Assembly: GCF_001983105.1 (NCBI RefSeq)
Contig: NZ_MOMC01000043.1
Location: 102,807 to 107,920 of the forward strand
Direction: 5' to 3'
Length of the DNA: 5,114 nucleotides
Origin: Pseudofrankia asymbiotica
GTDB taxonomy: Bacteria; Actinomycetota; Actinomycetes; Frankiales; Frankiaceae
The notes beneath the pieces were generated by a model that had not been told where the DNA came from, did not search any database, and was given only the letters and a program-made list of their open reading frames with translations. Positions 1-5,114 of the stretch are shown piece after piece (the first letter of the stretch is position 1; each line of letters begins with the position of its first letter). The translations under genes were made by a program, and so were the position numbers.

Positions 1-393
1 CGCACCGGGCCGGGGCGGGGGCTGCCGGACACCCGCCTGGGGGAGGCGATGCGCCTGGACGAGCAGACCGGCGAGGTCACCCTCGACCCGGTCGCGGGAC
101 GCGGCCTGCTCTACGGCGACGTGCCGGACGACGTCGCCGCGGCCGCGGTCGCGCGGCTGCGGCCCGTCTCGCGGATGGTCTTCCGCGGCGTCCCGGACGA
201 GATCGCCTGGCGGAAGATCCCCTCGACCTACGTCGTCTGCACCAGGGACGAGGTGATCAACCCCGAGCTGCAGCGGGCGCTGGCCCGGCGGGCGACCCGC
301 GGCCTGGAGTGGCCGTGCGGCCACAGCCCGGCCGCGAGCCGGCCCGAGGCCGTGGCGCGCCTCATCGCCGAGCGGGTCCGGCTGTACGGGTAG
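1..393 (+). CDS. alpha/beta-hydrolase family protein, C-terminal part (5' end outside window)
   Basis: The reading frame is open from base 1 and stops with TAG at 391-393, giving 130 residues with no start in view. An internal ATG at 49 exists, but the open frame continues upstream of it and the fragment lacks the nucleophile elbow, so this is the tail of a longer gene. The end resembles small esterase-type alpha/beta-hydrolases (the methylesterase/EstC-like group): a strand 'PSTYVVCTRDEVINPEL' carries the presumed acid residue Asp83 of the fragment, and 'WPCGHSPAASRPEAVA' carries the presumed catalytic His108, followed by the final helix. The catalytic Ser would lie upstream of the window. 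The usual reaction is ester or related hydrolysis in the cytoplasm; the substrate is unknown. It converges on the neighbouring operon and is separated from it by a hairpin, so it is probably a separate transcription unit. Confidence 0.8.
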   Translation, partial: RTGPGRGLPDTRLGEAMRLDEQTGEVTLDPVAGRGLLYGDVPDDVAAAAVARLRPVSRMVFRGVPDEIAWRKIPSTYVVCTRDEVINPELQRALARRATRGLEWPCGHSPAASRPEAVARLIAERVRLYG

Positions 394-396
394 TCG

Positions 397-430
397 GGCC
401 GTCGGCCAGGTGGCCAGGTGGCCGACGGCC
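397..430. terminator. bidirectional hairpin terminator between convergent genes
   Basis: A perfect 12-bp inverted repeat, GGCCGTCGGCCA (397-408) and TGGCCGACGGCC (419-430), encloses a 10-base loop. It fills nearly all of the 42-base gap between the stop of the alpha/beta-hydrolase (393) and the stop of the SDR (436). The stem is entirely G/C except two pairs, and no T-run follows on either strand, as is common for terminators in high-GC actinobacteria. Because the structure is symmetric and both genes end within about 5 bases of it, it could end transcription from both sides. The loop side also contains two tandem copies of CCAGGTGG (406-421). Confidence 0.7.
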
Positions 431-435
431 GCCGG

Positions 436-1245
436 CTAGGAGCCCGGCGCGGCCGGCGAGAGGCCGGGCGTCGCGCGGGCCAGGCGCCGGACGCCGGCCA
501 GCCATCGGTCGGGGTCGGCGGCCTTGCGCTCCCAGTAGGTGCCGACCTCGGGATGCGGAAGGATGAGGAACCGTTCCTGCGCCAGGCCGTCGACCACGGA
601 CTGTGCCACGTCGTCGGCCGAGATGACCTCACCGGACGCGGCGACGACGGCCGCCGCCGGCTGGCCCTCCTGCAGCGGGTCGAGCAGCAGCGGGGTCGCG
701 ACCCCGAGCGGGCACACCGCCGAGACCTTGATCCCGCGGTCGCCGTAGGTGACCGCCAGCCACTCGGCCAGCGCGACCGCGCCGTGCTTCGTCACCGTGT
801 AGGGCGCGTCGCCGGGCGTGGTGAGCAGGCCAGCGGCCGACGCGACGTTGAGCAGGTAGCCGCTGCCGCGTTCCAGCATGGACGGCAGCACGGCCCGGGC
901 CGCGTACACGTGGGCCAGCACGTTGACCGCGAAGATCCGCTGCCAGTCCGCCGTGTCGACCTCCACCCCGCCGCCGGCGAAGATCCCGGCGTTGGAGCAG
1001 AACAGGTCGATGCGGCCGTAGCGGTCCAGCGTCCGGTCGACGAGGCGCGCGACGGCGTCCTCGTCGGCCACGTCGGTGGTGTCGGCCACGCCGCCGATCT
1101 CGGCGGCCACGGCCTCGGCCGACGCCCCGTCCCGGTCGCTCACCACGACCGCGGCGGCTCCCTGGGCGGCGAACCGCCTGGCCAGCGCGGCGCCGATCCC
1201 GCTTCCCGCGCCGGTGATGACGGTGACAGCGTCCTTCAGTTCCAT
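436..1245 (-). CDS. SDR-family NAD(P)-dependent oxidoreductase
   Basis: This 269-residue protein has the length and motif order of a classical short-chain dehydrogenase/reductase. The Rossmann glycine motif TGAGSGIG is at residues 11-18. Asp37 at the end of the second strand favours NAD(H) over NADP(H). Asp58 follows, then the NAG motif at 85-87. The catalytic tetrad is complete: Asn108, Ser136, Tyr149 and Lys153 (YTVTK). Such enzymes interconvert alcohols and ketones; the substrate cannot be read from the sequence. It is the last gene of the four-gene operon. The ATG at 1245 lies 3 bases after the FAH stop, and a strong ribosome-binding site GGAGGGG (1258-1252), placed 6 bases before the ATG, is embedded in the final codons of the FAH gene, so translation is probably coupled. 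The C-terminal end after about residue 230 is variable and Pro/Ala rich. Its likely role is an alcohol-oxidation or ketone-reduction step of the same pathway. Confidence 0.93.
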   Translation of the reverse strand: MELKDAVTVITGAGSGIGAALARRFAAQGAAAVVVSDRDGASAEAVAAEIGGVADTTDVADEDAVARLVDRTLDRYGRIDLFCSNAGIFAGGGVEVDTADWQRIFAVNVLAHVYAARAVLPSMLERGSGYLLNVASAAGLLTTPGDAPYTVTKHGAVALAEWLAVTYGDRGIKVSAVCPLGVATPLLLDPLQEGQPAAAVVAASGEVISADDVAQSVVDGLAQERFLILPHPEVGTYWERKAADPDRWLAGVRRLARATPGLSPAAPGS

Positions 1246-1248
1246 CGC

Positions 1249-2184
1249 TTACCCCTCCACCCGGACACGCCGCCGCCCCGCCGGGATCTCGACGGCCGTG
1301 GGACCGGCCACCAGGCGGTTCTCGATGAACCCGAGCTGCTCGACCTCGATGCGCACGACATCACCCTCCCGCAGCCAGCCCGGCGCCGTGTCAGGTCTGG
1401 TGCGCCTGATCTCCGCCAGACAGCCGGTGCCGCAGGTGCCGGAGCCGAGCACGTCGCCGGGCCGGACCACCGTGCCCCGGGATGCGTAGGCCACCAGGTC
1501 GGCGAACGTCCACGACATGTTCGACGTGACGTCGCCGCCGGCGCGCACCCCGTTGACGTCCACCTGCGTGGCCAGCGCCAACTGCCCGTCGACGACGTGC
1601 TCCGCCAGCTCGTCCGCGGTCACCAGCCACGGCCCGAGGGTGATCGCGGAGTCCTTCGACTTCGACGGCCCCATCGGGAACTTGAACTCGCGGACCTGCA
1701 GGTCACGCGCCGACCAGTCGTTGAAGATCGTGTAGCCGAGGATGTGGTCGGCGGCCTGGCGCGGCGTCAGGTCGGAGCCGGCCCTGCCCACGACGGCGGC
1801 GACCTCCAGCTCGTAGTCGAACTGCTCGACCCGCGGCGGGATCCGGACGTCGTCGTAGGGGGCGGTGATCGCCGCCGGGTTGGAGAAGTAGAACAGCGGC
1901 TCGTCGTACCACTCGTCTGGTACCGCGCCGGCCAGCTCGGCCAGGTGCCGCTCGTAGGTGAGGAAGTCGCGCACGCTGGGCGGCGTGAGCAGCGGCCCGA
2001 ACGAGGCTTGCTCGACCGGGACGGCGTCACAGGCCCTGGCGCGGCGGGCGACATCACCCAGTGCCTCGGCGCCGCCCTCGATGACCCGCGCCAGGTCGAG
2101 TCCCGGCTCCAACAGCCGGATGACCTCGCCGTCGAGGACGCCGACGCGCGGGCCGGCGGGCGTGCGCAGCGTCGTCAGCCGCAT
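1249..2184 (-). CDS. fumarylacetoacetate hydrolase (FAH) family protein
   Basis: The 311-residue product has a small N-terminal domain (about residues 1-65) followed by the FAH catalytic fold. The metal-binding set is visible: Glu125 and Glu127 in FDYELEVA and Asp156 in FNDWSARDLQ. Lys177 lies 21 residues after this Asp, as in FAHD1-type enzymes. Asp73 and His80 sit where FAH has its Asp126/His133, and His80-x-x-Glu83 matches the lid His/Glu dyad of the FAHD1 group. Arg160, Gln163 and Thr250 (GSGT) also match FAH positions. Family members use Mg2+ or Mn2+ to split C-C bonds of acylpyruvates or beta-diketones, or to decarboxylate, hydrate or isomerise ring-cleavage products; which one applies here is not decidable. 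The ATG starts 1 base after the cyclase stop and has no strong Shine-Dalgarno sequence (only GGTGA-like), so it probably depends on translational coupling. The gene ends with TAA, 3 bases before the SDR start. Confidence 0.92.
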   Translation of the reverse strand: MRLTTLRTPAGPRVGVLDGEVIRLLEPGLDLARVIEGGAEALGDVARRARACDAVPVEQASFGPLLTPPSVRDFLTYERHLAELAGAVPDEWYDEPLFYFSNPAAITAPYDDVRIPPRVEQFDYELEVAAVVGRAGSDLTPRQAADHILGYTIFNDWSARDLQVREFKFPMGPSKSKDSAITLGPWLVTADELAEHVVDGQLALATQVDVNGVRAGGDVTSNMSWTFADLVAYASRGTVVRPGDVLGSGTCGTGCLAEIRRTRPDTAPGWLREGDVVRIEVEQLGFIENRLVAGPTAVEIPAGRRRVRVEG

Positions 2185-2185
2185 G

Positions 2186-3184
2186 TCACTTCACCGCCAC
2201 GGGGTTGACCGGGGATCCGACCGCGCCGGTGAACGGCAGTGGCTGGGCTGCGAGGAAGAACTCGTAGACGCCGTCGCGCGCGCAGTCCGCGGCCAGCTCG
2301 TCGAGATCCCACATCTCGCCGAGCAGCAGCCCGACGTGCGGGAGCGCGACCTGGTGCAGGGGCTGCATCGCCTCGGGCCACTCGTTGGGCCGGACCTCCA
2401 CCCCCCAGGTGTCGGTGGCGACCGCGGCGATCTCGGTGCCGTGCAGCCAGCCCAGCGTCTCGAACGACAGGCCGGGCGCGGGTCCGCCGGCGTAGGCGCC
2501 CCAGCCGTCCCCGGCGAGGACCCCGCGGCGGGCCCGGCCCAGCTGCCCGGTCCGGACCAGGAGGATGTCGCCACGGCCCACCGCCGAGGTCGGTCCCTGC
2601 CGCCGGATCGTCTCCGCCAGGTCGGCGCTGGTGATCGGGCAGCCGTCGGGGAGCTCGCCGTCGTCGCCGAGCGCCCGGCCGACGTCCAGCAGCACCCCGC
2701 GGCCGAGCACCGGCGCCGCGACGTGCTCGATGCCGGTGACCAGGTCGCCCTCGCTGGTGACGGTCTCGCGGGCGAGCCGGCCGTTCCAGGCGATGCCGTG
2801 GTCGAAGCAGTGGCCGAGGCCGTCCCACTGGGTGGCGCACTGCAGCGGCATGAAGACCGCGTCGTCCGCGACCGACAGCCCGTGCGGCAGCCCCATCTGC
2901 TCGGCCGTGTCCATCCCGGTGGAGGTCATGGTGTGCACCGGGTTCACCCGGCGCTTCCAGCCGAACTGCGGGCCGTGCTCGTCGAAGGGAAGGGACAGGC
3001 TGAACGAGTCGCCGCGCCGGATCAGGTCCGCGGCCGCGGACCGCTTCGCCGCGTCGAGGAAGTTCACCGTGCCGCGCGCGTCGTCCGCGCCCCACCGGTT
3101 CCAGTTGCTGAACCGCTTCGCCGATGCCGCGATGGCCGCCTCGGGATCGTGGCCGAAGTCCGCGGTGATGTCGTAGTTCTTCAC
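2186..3184 (-). CDS. cyclase-family (kynurenine formamidase-like) hydrolase
   Basis: The 332-residue product belongs to the cyclase family (PF04199), which includes kynurenine formamidase and isatin hydrolase. These are metal-dependent enzymes that usually open amide or lactone bonds. The family signature H-x-G-T-H-x-D-x-x-x-H appears here as QCATQWDGLGH at residues 115-125: Asp121 and His125 are kept, but both early His are Gln (115 and 119). A second conserved block is VATDTWGVE (Asp258), and ALPHVGLLLGE (His283, Glu290) matches the C-terminal conserved region. The length is greater than the roughly 200-260 residues of typical kynurenine formamidases; the N-terminal extension includes FSNWNRWGADDARGTVNFL, seen in longer members of the family. 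The GTG start overlaps the amidohydrolase stop as GTGA (3184-3181) and has GGAG 7 bases upstream. The actual substrate is unknown; the Gln substitutions argue against simply calling it a kynurenine formamidase. Confidence 0.88.
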   Translation of the reverse strand: MKNYDITADFGHDPEAAIAASAKRFSNWNRWGADDARGTVNFLDAAKRSAAADLIRRGDSFSLSLPFDEHGPQFGWKRRVNPVHTMTSTGMDTAEQMGLPHGLSVADDAVFMPLQCATQWDGLGHCFDHGIAWNGRLARETVTSEGDLVTGIEHVAAPVLGRGVLLDVGRALGDDGELPDGCPITSADLAETIRRQGPTSAVGRGDILLVRTGQLGRARRGVLAGDGWGAYAGGPAPGLSFETLGWLHGTEIAAVATDTWGVEVRPNEWPEAMQPLHQVALPHVGLLLGEMWDLDELAADCARDGVYEFFLAAQPLPFTGAVGSPVNPVAVK

Positions 3185-4200
3185 TGGTCCGCTCCAGGGG
3201 TCGCGAGGCCGAGCAGGCGAGCGGCGTTGCCACCGCGGATCGCCTCGGTGGTGGCGGCGTCAAGGCCGGCGGCTTCGAGCCGGTCCACCGGGTCCTCGAC
3301 ACCCATGTCGAACGGGTAGTCGCTGCCGAGGGTGACCTGCCCGGCGCCCATGACCCCGACCAGGTGCCGCAGTTGCTCGGGCGTGTAGACCAGCGAGTCG
3401 ACGAACGTCCTGCGCAGCAGCGCCGACGGCCGCTCGGCCGTGGTGTGGGCGTCGGCCCGGGCGGCCCAGGCATGGTCGGCGCGGACGACATAGCTGGCCA
3501 GGTACCCGCCGCCATGCGCGGACCATATCCGCAGCCGCGGGTTGCGCTCCAGAACCCCGGAGAACAGGACGCGGGACAGGGCAAGTGCCGTCTCGGTCGG
3601 GTTGCCAACGCTGTTGAACAGGTAGTAGGCGTTCAACCGCTCGCCGAGGGTGCAGCCCCACGGATGGATCAGGACGGCGGTGTCGAGCGCCGCCGCGGCC
3701 GCCCAGAAGTCCTCCAGCGCCGGGTCGTCGAGCTCCCGGCCCGGCCCGGCGGACGTCGAGATCTGCACCCCGCGGACGCCGTGGTCGGCGGCGGCGGACT
3801 CCAGCTGCCGGACGGCCAGGTCGGGGTGCTGGAGCGAGACCGTGCCGATGGGCACCAGCCGCTCAGGGTCCTTCGCGCAGAAGGCGGCGACGGAGGCGTT
3901 GCTCGCCGCGACGATCCGGGCGGCGAGATCCCGGTCGGCCCAGGCGTGCGGCAGCGGCACCGCGCTCACCGCCTGGACGTCGACCCGGGCTGCGTCCATG
4001 GCGGCCAGCCGAAGGTCGAGGTCCGTCAGCTTCGCCCCGATGTCACCCATCTGCTGAAGGTTGAGCCGCAGCGAGGCGGGGCCGAGGGTGGCCGCGTCCA
4101 CCTCGCGCTGCCGCGCGAGTCCCGGCTGTCCCCCCAGGAGCGCGTCGACCTCGGGAACCGCGACGTGGGCGTGGACGTCGATGGCGGGTACGGCAGGCAC
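3181..4200 (-). CDS. amidohydrolase-family protein, ACMSD-like (decarboxylase/hydrolase)
   Basis: The 339-residue product has the amidohydrolase-2 (PF04909) fold and closely resembles 2-amino-3-carboxymuconate-6-semialdehyde decarboxylase (ACMSD). The metal and catalytic residues are all present: His10 and His12 in DVHAHV, His179 in LIHPWG, His229 in SAHGGG and Asp294 in LGSDYPFDMG. These lie within one or two positions of the Pseudomonas ACMSD set (9, 11, 177, 228, 294, from memory). GVQIST, GNPTET and Arg240 also fit that family. ACMSD removes a carboxyl group from a meta-cleavage product; relatives decarboxylate resorcylates or hydrate ring-cleavage acids, so the exact reaction is open. 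It is the first gene of the operon. The GTG at 4200 is preceded by AAGGAG (4216-4211) with a 10-base spacer. Its TGA overlaps the GTG of the cyclase gene. No 3-hydroxyanthranilate dioxygenase is in the window, so a role in tryptophan breakdown is not shown. Confidence 0.9.
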   Translation of the reverse strand: MPAVPAIDVHAHVAVPEVDALLGGQPGLARQREVDAATLGPASLRLNLQQMGDIGAKLTDLDLRLAAMDAARVDVQAVSAVPLPHAWADRDLAARIVAASNASVAAFCAKDPERLVPIGTVSLQHPDLAVRQLESAAADHGVRGVQISTSAGPGRELDDPALEDFWAAAAALDTAVLIHPWGCTLGERLNAYYLFNSVGNPTETALALSRVLFSGVLERNPRLRIWSAHGGGYLASYVVRADHAWAARADAHTTAERPSALLRRTFVDSLVYTPEQLRHLVGVMGAGQVTLGSDYPFDMGVEDPVDRLEAAGLDAATTEAIRGGNAARLLGLATPGADQ

Positions 4201-4210
4201 GTGACGATCA

Positions 4211-4216
4211 CTCCTT
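4211..4216 (-). promoter_or_regulatory. ribosome-binding site of the amidohydrolase gene
   Basis: The minus strand reads AAGGAG here, 10 bases before the GTG at 4200-4198. It is the strongest Shine-Dalgarno match in the gap and supports that GTG as the operon's first start codon. The following bases form the small dyad GTGA-CGA-TCAC (plus strand 4201-4211), which spans the spacer and touches the ribosome-binding site. Confidence 0.7.
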
Positions 4217-4258
4217 GCGGGACGTCGACGACGCTCGGTGGGCCCGGAACCGGACCAA

Positions 4259-4288
4259 ACCTTGACACAGTGGCACTTCGCGTTTCAG
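4259..4288 (-). promoter_or_regulatory. candidate promoter of the catabolic operon, facing the lysR promoter
   Basis: On the minus strand, CTGAAA (4288-4283; four of six matches to TTGACA) is followed after 18 bases by CAAGGT (4264-4259), which keeps the A and final T of TANNNT. It would start transcripts near 4252 with a leader of about 50 bases carrying the AAGGAG site. Both hexamers are weak, as is usual for a promoter needing an activator. The assignment is inference. Confidence 0.28.
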
Positions 4289-4291
4289 GGT
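4262..4291 (+). promoter_or_regulatory. candidate promoter of the lysR-type gene
   Basis: A perfect TTGACA -35 hexamer is at 4262-4267. CAGGGT at 4286-4291, 18 bases downstream, resembles the actinobacterial -10 form (TANNNT, often TAGGGT), lacking the first T. Transcription would begin near 4298, leaving a leader of about 28 bases before the GTG at 4326. That would exclude the alternative upstream GTG at 4293. The -10 element is weak, so the call rests mainly on the -35. Confidence 0.45.
4263..4275. promoter_or_regulatory. candidate LysR-type operator (T-N11-A dyad)
   Basis: The sequence TGACACAGTGGCA is an interrupted palindrome, TGaCAC-A-GTGgCA, with one mismatched pair in 6-bp arms. It begins with T and ends with A at the T-N11-A spacing known for LysR-type regulators. 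It overlaps the TTGACA -35 of the regulator gene, which would fit negative autoregulation. It lies inside the candidate operon promoter rather than at the -65 position usual for activation, so a second activation site may exist or the promoter call may be wrong. Confidence 0.45.
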
Positions 4292-4325
4292 CGTGACCGC
4301 CATCGACGAAGGGGCGGACGGGCCT

Positions 4326-5114
4326 GTGAAACTCGGCCAGATCGATCTCAACCTGTTAGTTGTTCTTGATGCTCTGTTACGGGAGAAGAACGTCACGCGG
4401 GCGGCGGAGAGTCTGCACCTGTCCCAGCCCGCGACGAGTACGGCGCTGGCCCGGCTCCGCCGCGTACTCGGCGACGAGCTGCTGCACAAGAACGGCCGCT
4501 ACCTCGAGCTCACCCCCCGCGCGGAGTCGCTCGTCGAGCCGGTGCGGGAGGTACTGGCCACGATCGAGCAGACGATCGCCCGGCCGACGACCTTCGACCC
4601 GACCAGGGACTCGCGCCACTTCTCGGTCATCGGCAGCGACTACGTCTGCACGACCCTTCTGCGGCCACTGATCGCACGTCTCGTCGGACTGGCCACCGGC
4701 CTCCAGGTGGACGCCACTCCGGTCGGTCCGCGCTACCTGGAGGCGCTGCACCGCGACGAGGTCGATCTCGCGATCCTGCCGGACCGGATCGTCGACCCGT
4801 CCTCGATCCCGGACTGCTCGCGCATCCCGGTGATCGTGGACCGCTTCGTCGGGGTGGTGTGGCGCGATCATCCCCACGCCGAGGATCGCCTCACCGCCGA
4901 CCTGCTGAGCCGCTCGCCCTACCTCGGGTACGTCAACCAGGGGAACCGCTCCCTCGTGGAGGAGGACCTGGACGCCGCCGGCTGCACGCGCCGGGTGGCT
5001 GCCACCTCCACCAGCATGGTGACCATGGCCTTTCTCCTGGCGAGCACGGACCTCGTGGCGGTCCTGCCGGAGCGGTTGGCCAAGCGGATGGCCATAGCGG
5101 CGGAGATCCGGCTG
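4326..5114 (+). CDS. LysR-family transcriptional regulator (3' end outside window)
   Basis: The frame is open from a GTG at 4326 to the last base, 263 codons. The winged helix-turn-helix domain is at residues 6-64 (IDLNLLVVLDALL, then NVTRAAESLHLSQPATSTALARLR). This is the NodD/NahR-like opening, and the family alignment supports this start. The effector-binding domain follows from about residue 95 (HFSVIGSDYVCTTLL, VDLAILPD, GNRSLVEEDL, LVAVLPERLAKRMA). About 40-50 residues are probably missing at the end, given the roughly 300 usual for the family. An in-frame GTG at 4293 would add 11 residues but has a poor ribosome-binding site; AAGGGG lies 11 bases before 4326. The gene is divergent from the catabolic operon and probably controls it in response to a pathway compound. 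Oddly, Leu11 and Leu18 are encoded by TTA, inside a run of A/T-ended codons. Confidence 0.92.
   Translation, partial: MKLGQIDLNLLVVLDALLREKNVTRAAESLHLSQPATSTALARLRRVLGDELLHKNGRYLELTPRAESLVEPVREVLATIEQTIARPTTFDPTRDSRHFSVIGSDYVCTTLLRPLIARLVGLATGLQVDATPVGPRYLEALHRDEVDLAILPDRIVDPSSIPDCSRIPVIVDRFVGVVWRDHPHAEDRLTADLLSRSPYLGYVNQGNRSLVEEDLDAAGCTRRVAATSTSMVTMAFLLASTDLVAVLPERLAKRMAIAAEIRL

Larger units (their letters stand above)
4201..4325. promoter_or_regulatory. divergent intergenic control region of the operon and the lysR-type gene
   Basis: This 125-base gap separates the start of the amidohydrolase gene (minus strand) from the start of the regulator gene (plus strand) and is the only place where the operon promoter can easily lie. 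It is less GC-rich than its surroundings around 4255-4290. It holds the amidohydrolase ribosome-binding site (4211-4216), an imperfect inverted repeat GGCCCGG-AA-CCGGACC (4241-4256, one mismatch in 7-bp arms), a LysR-type T-N11-A dyad (4263-4275) and promoter-like hexamers on both strands between 4259 and 4291. No open frame here looks like a real gene. Confidence 0.75.

Noticed and set aside
49..393. Treating the ATG at 49 as the start of a complete small protein
   Set aside because: The frame is open back to base 1, and the product holds only the Asp and His end of an alpha/beta-hydrolase, so it is the tail of a longer gene.
418..2208. 596-codon open frame on the plus strand across the SDR and FAH genes
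   Set aside because: It lies opposite two genes with complete catalytic motifs; its product is Arg/Gly/Asp-rich, low in complexity and resembles no family. It is an antisense shadow of high-GC codon use.
1958..3319. 453-codon plus-strand open frame opposite the cyclase gene
   Set aside because: Composition is Arg/Ala/Ser/Pro-rich without motifs, and it covers the antisense of well-supported genes.
2175..3608. 477-codon minus-strand open frame in another phase over the cyclase and amidohydrolase genes
   Set aside because: It crosses the junction of two real genes and gives an Arg/Pro/Gly-rich product with no recognisable domain.
4289..4298. Dyad GGTC-GT-GACC near the predicted regulator transcription start
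   Set aside because: Arms are only 4 bp and do not extend, so it cannot be told from chance.
4293..4325. Upstream in-frame GTG start for the LysR-type gene
   Set aside because: It would add 11 residues absent from the usual family opening, has a poor ribosome-binding site, and lies upstream of the transcription start predicted from TTGACA. It is kept only as an alternative.
4339..4348. Perfect palindrome AGATCGATCT inside the regulator gene
   Set aside because: It falls in codons 5-8, lacks the T-N11-A layout of LysR sites, and a 10-bp palindrome of this kind can arise by chance.
4208..4489. 93-codon minus-strand open frame across the divergent gap and start of the regulator gene
   Set aside because: It overlaps the promoter region and the helix-turn-helix coding sequence, has no family resemblance, and has no clear ribosome-binding site.

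Overview
This is a very GC-rich window. The coding frames nearly always end codons in G or C, several genes start with GTG, and the gene-to-gene spacing is very tight. All of this fits a high-GC actinobacterium; I cannot name a genus from the sequence. No rRNA, tRNA, CRISPR array, transposase or insertion sequence is visible.

Layout. (1) Positions 1-393, plus strand: the C-terminal 130 residues of an alpha/beta-hydrolase whose start lies outside the window. (2) Positions 394-435: a short gap between convergent genes, filled by a perfect 12-bp inverted repeat, probably a two-way terminator. (3) Positions 436-4200, minus strand, read from 4200 down to 436: a compact four-gene operon. In transcription order it encodes an ACMSD-like metal-dependent amidohydrolase/decarboxylase, a cyclase-family (kynurenine-formamidase-like) hydrolase, a fumarylacetoacetate-hydrolase (FAH) family enzyme, and a short-chain dehydrogenase/reductase (SDR). 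The junctions are a 4-bp overlap, a 1-bp gap and a 3-bp gap. (4) Positions 4201-4325: a divergent regulatory region with a T-N11-A dyad of the kind LysR regulators bind and overlapping promoter-like hexamers on both strands. (5) Positions 4326-5114, plus strand: a LysR-type regulator of the NodD/NahR-like kind, cut by the window end.

How the genes may work together. The arrangement is a classic catabolic cassette: a LysR activator divergent from a translationally coupled operon. The enzyme classes (decarboxylase/hydrolase of ring-cleavage-type acids, hydrolase/lactonase-like cyclase, C-C-bond hydrolase or decarboxylase, NAD-type dehydrogenase) suit the lower part of an aromatic or cyclic-compound degradation route. 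No ring-cleavage dioxygenase or ring hydroxylase is in the window, so the substrate cannot be named. The most notable details are the cyclase signature with Gln in place of both early His residues, two rare TTA leucine codons near the start of the regulator gene and in no other gene here, and the face-to-face promoter layout.
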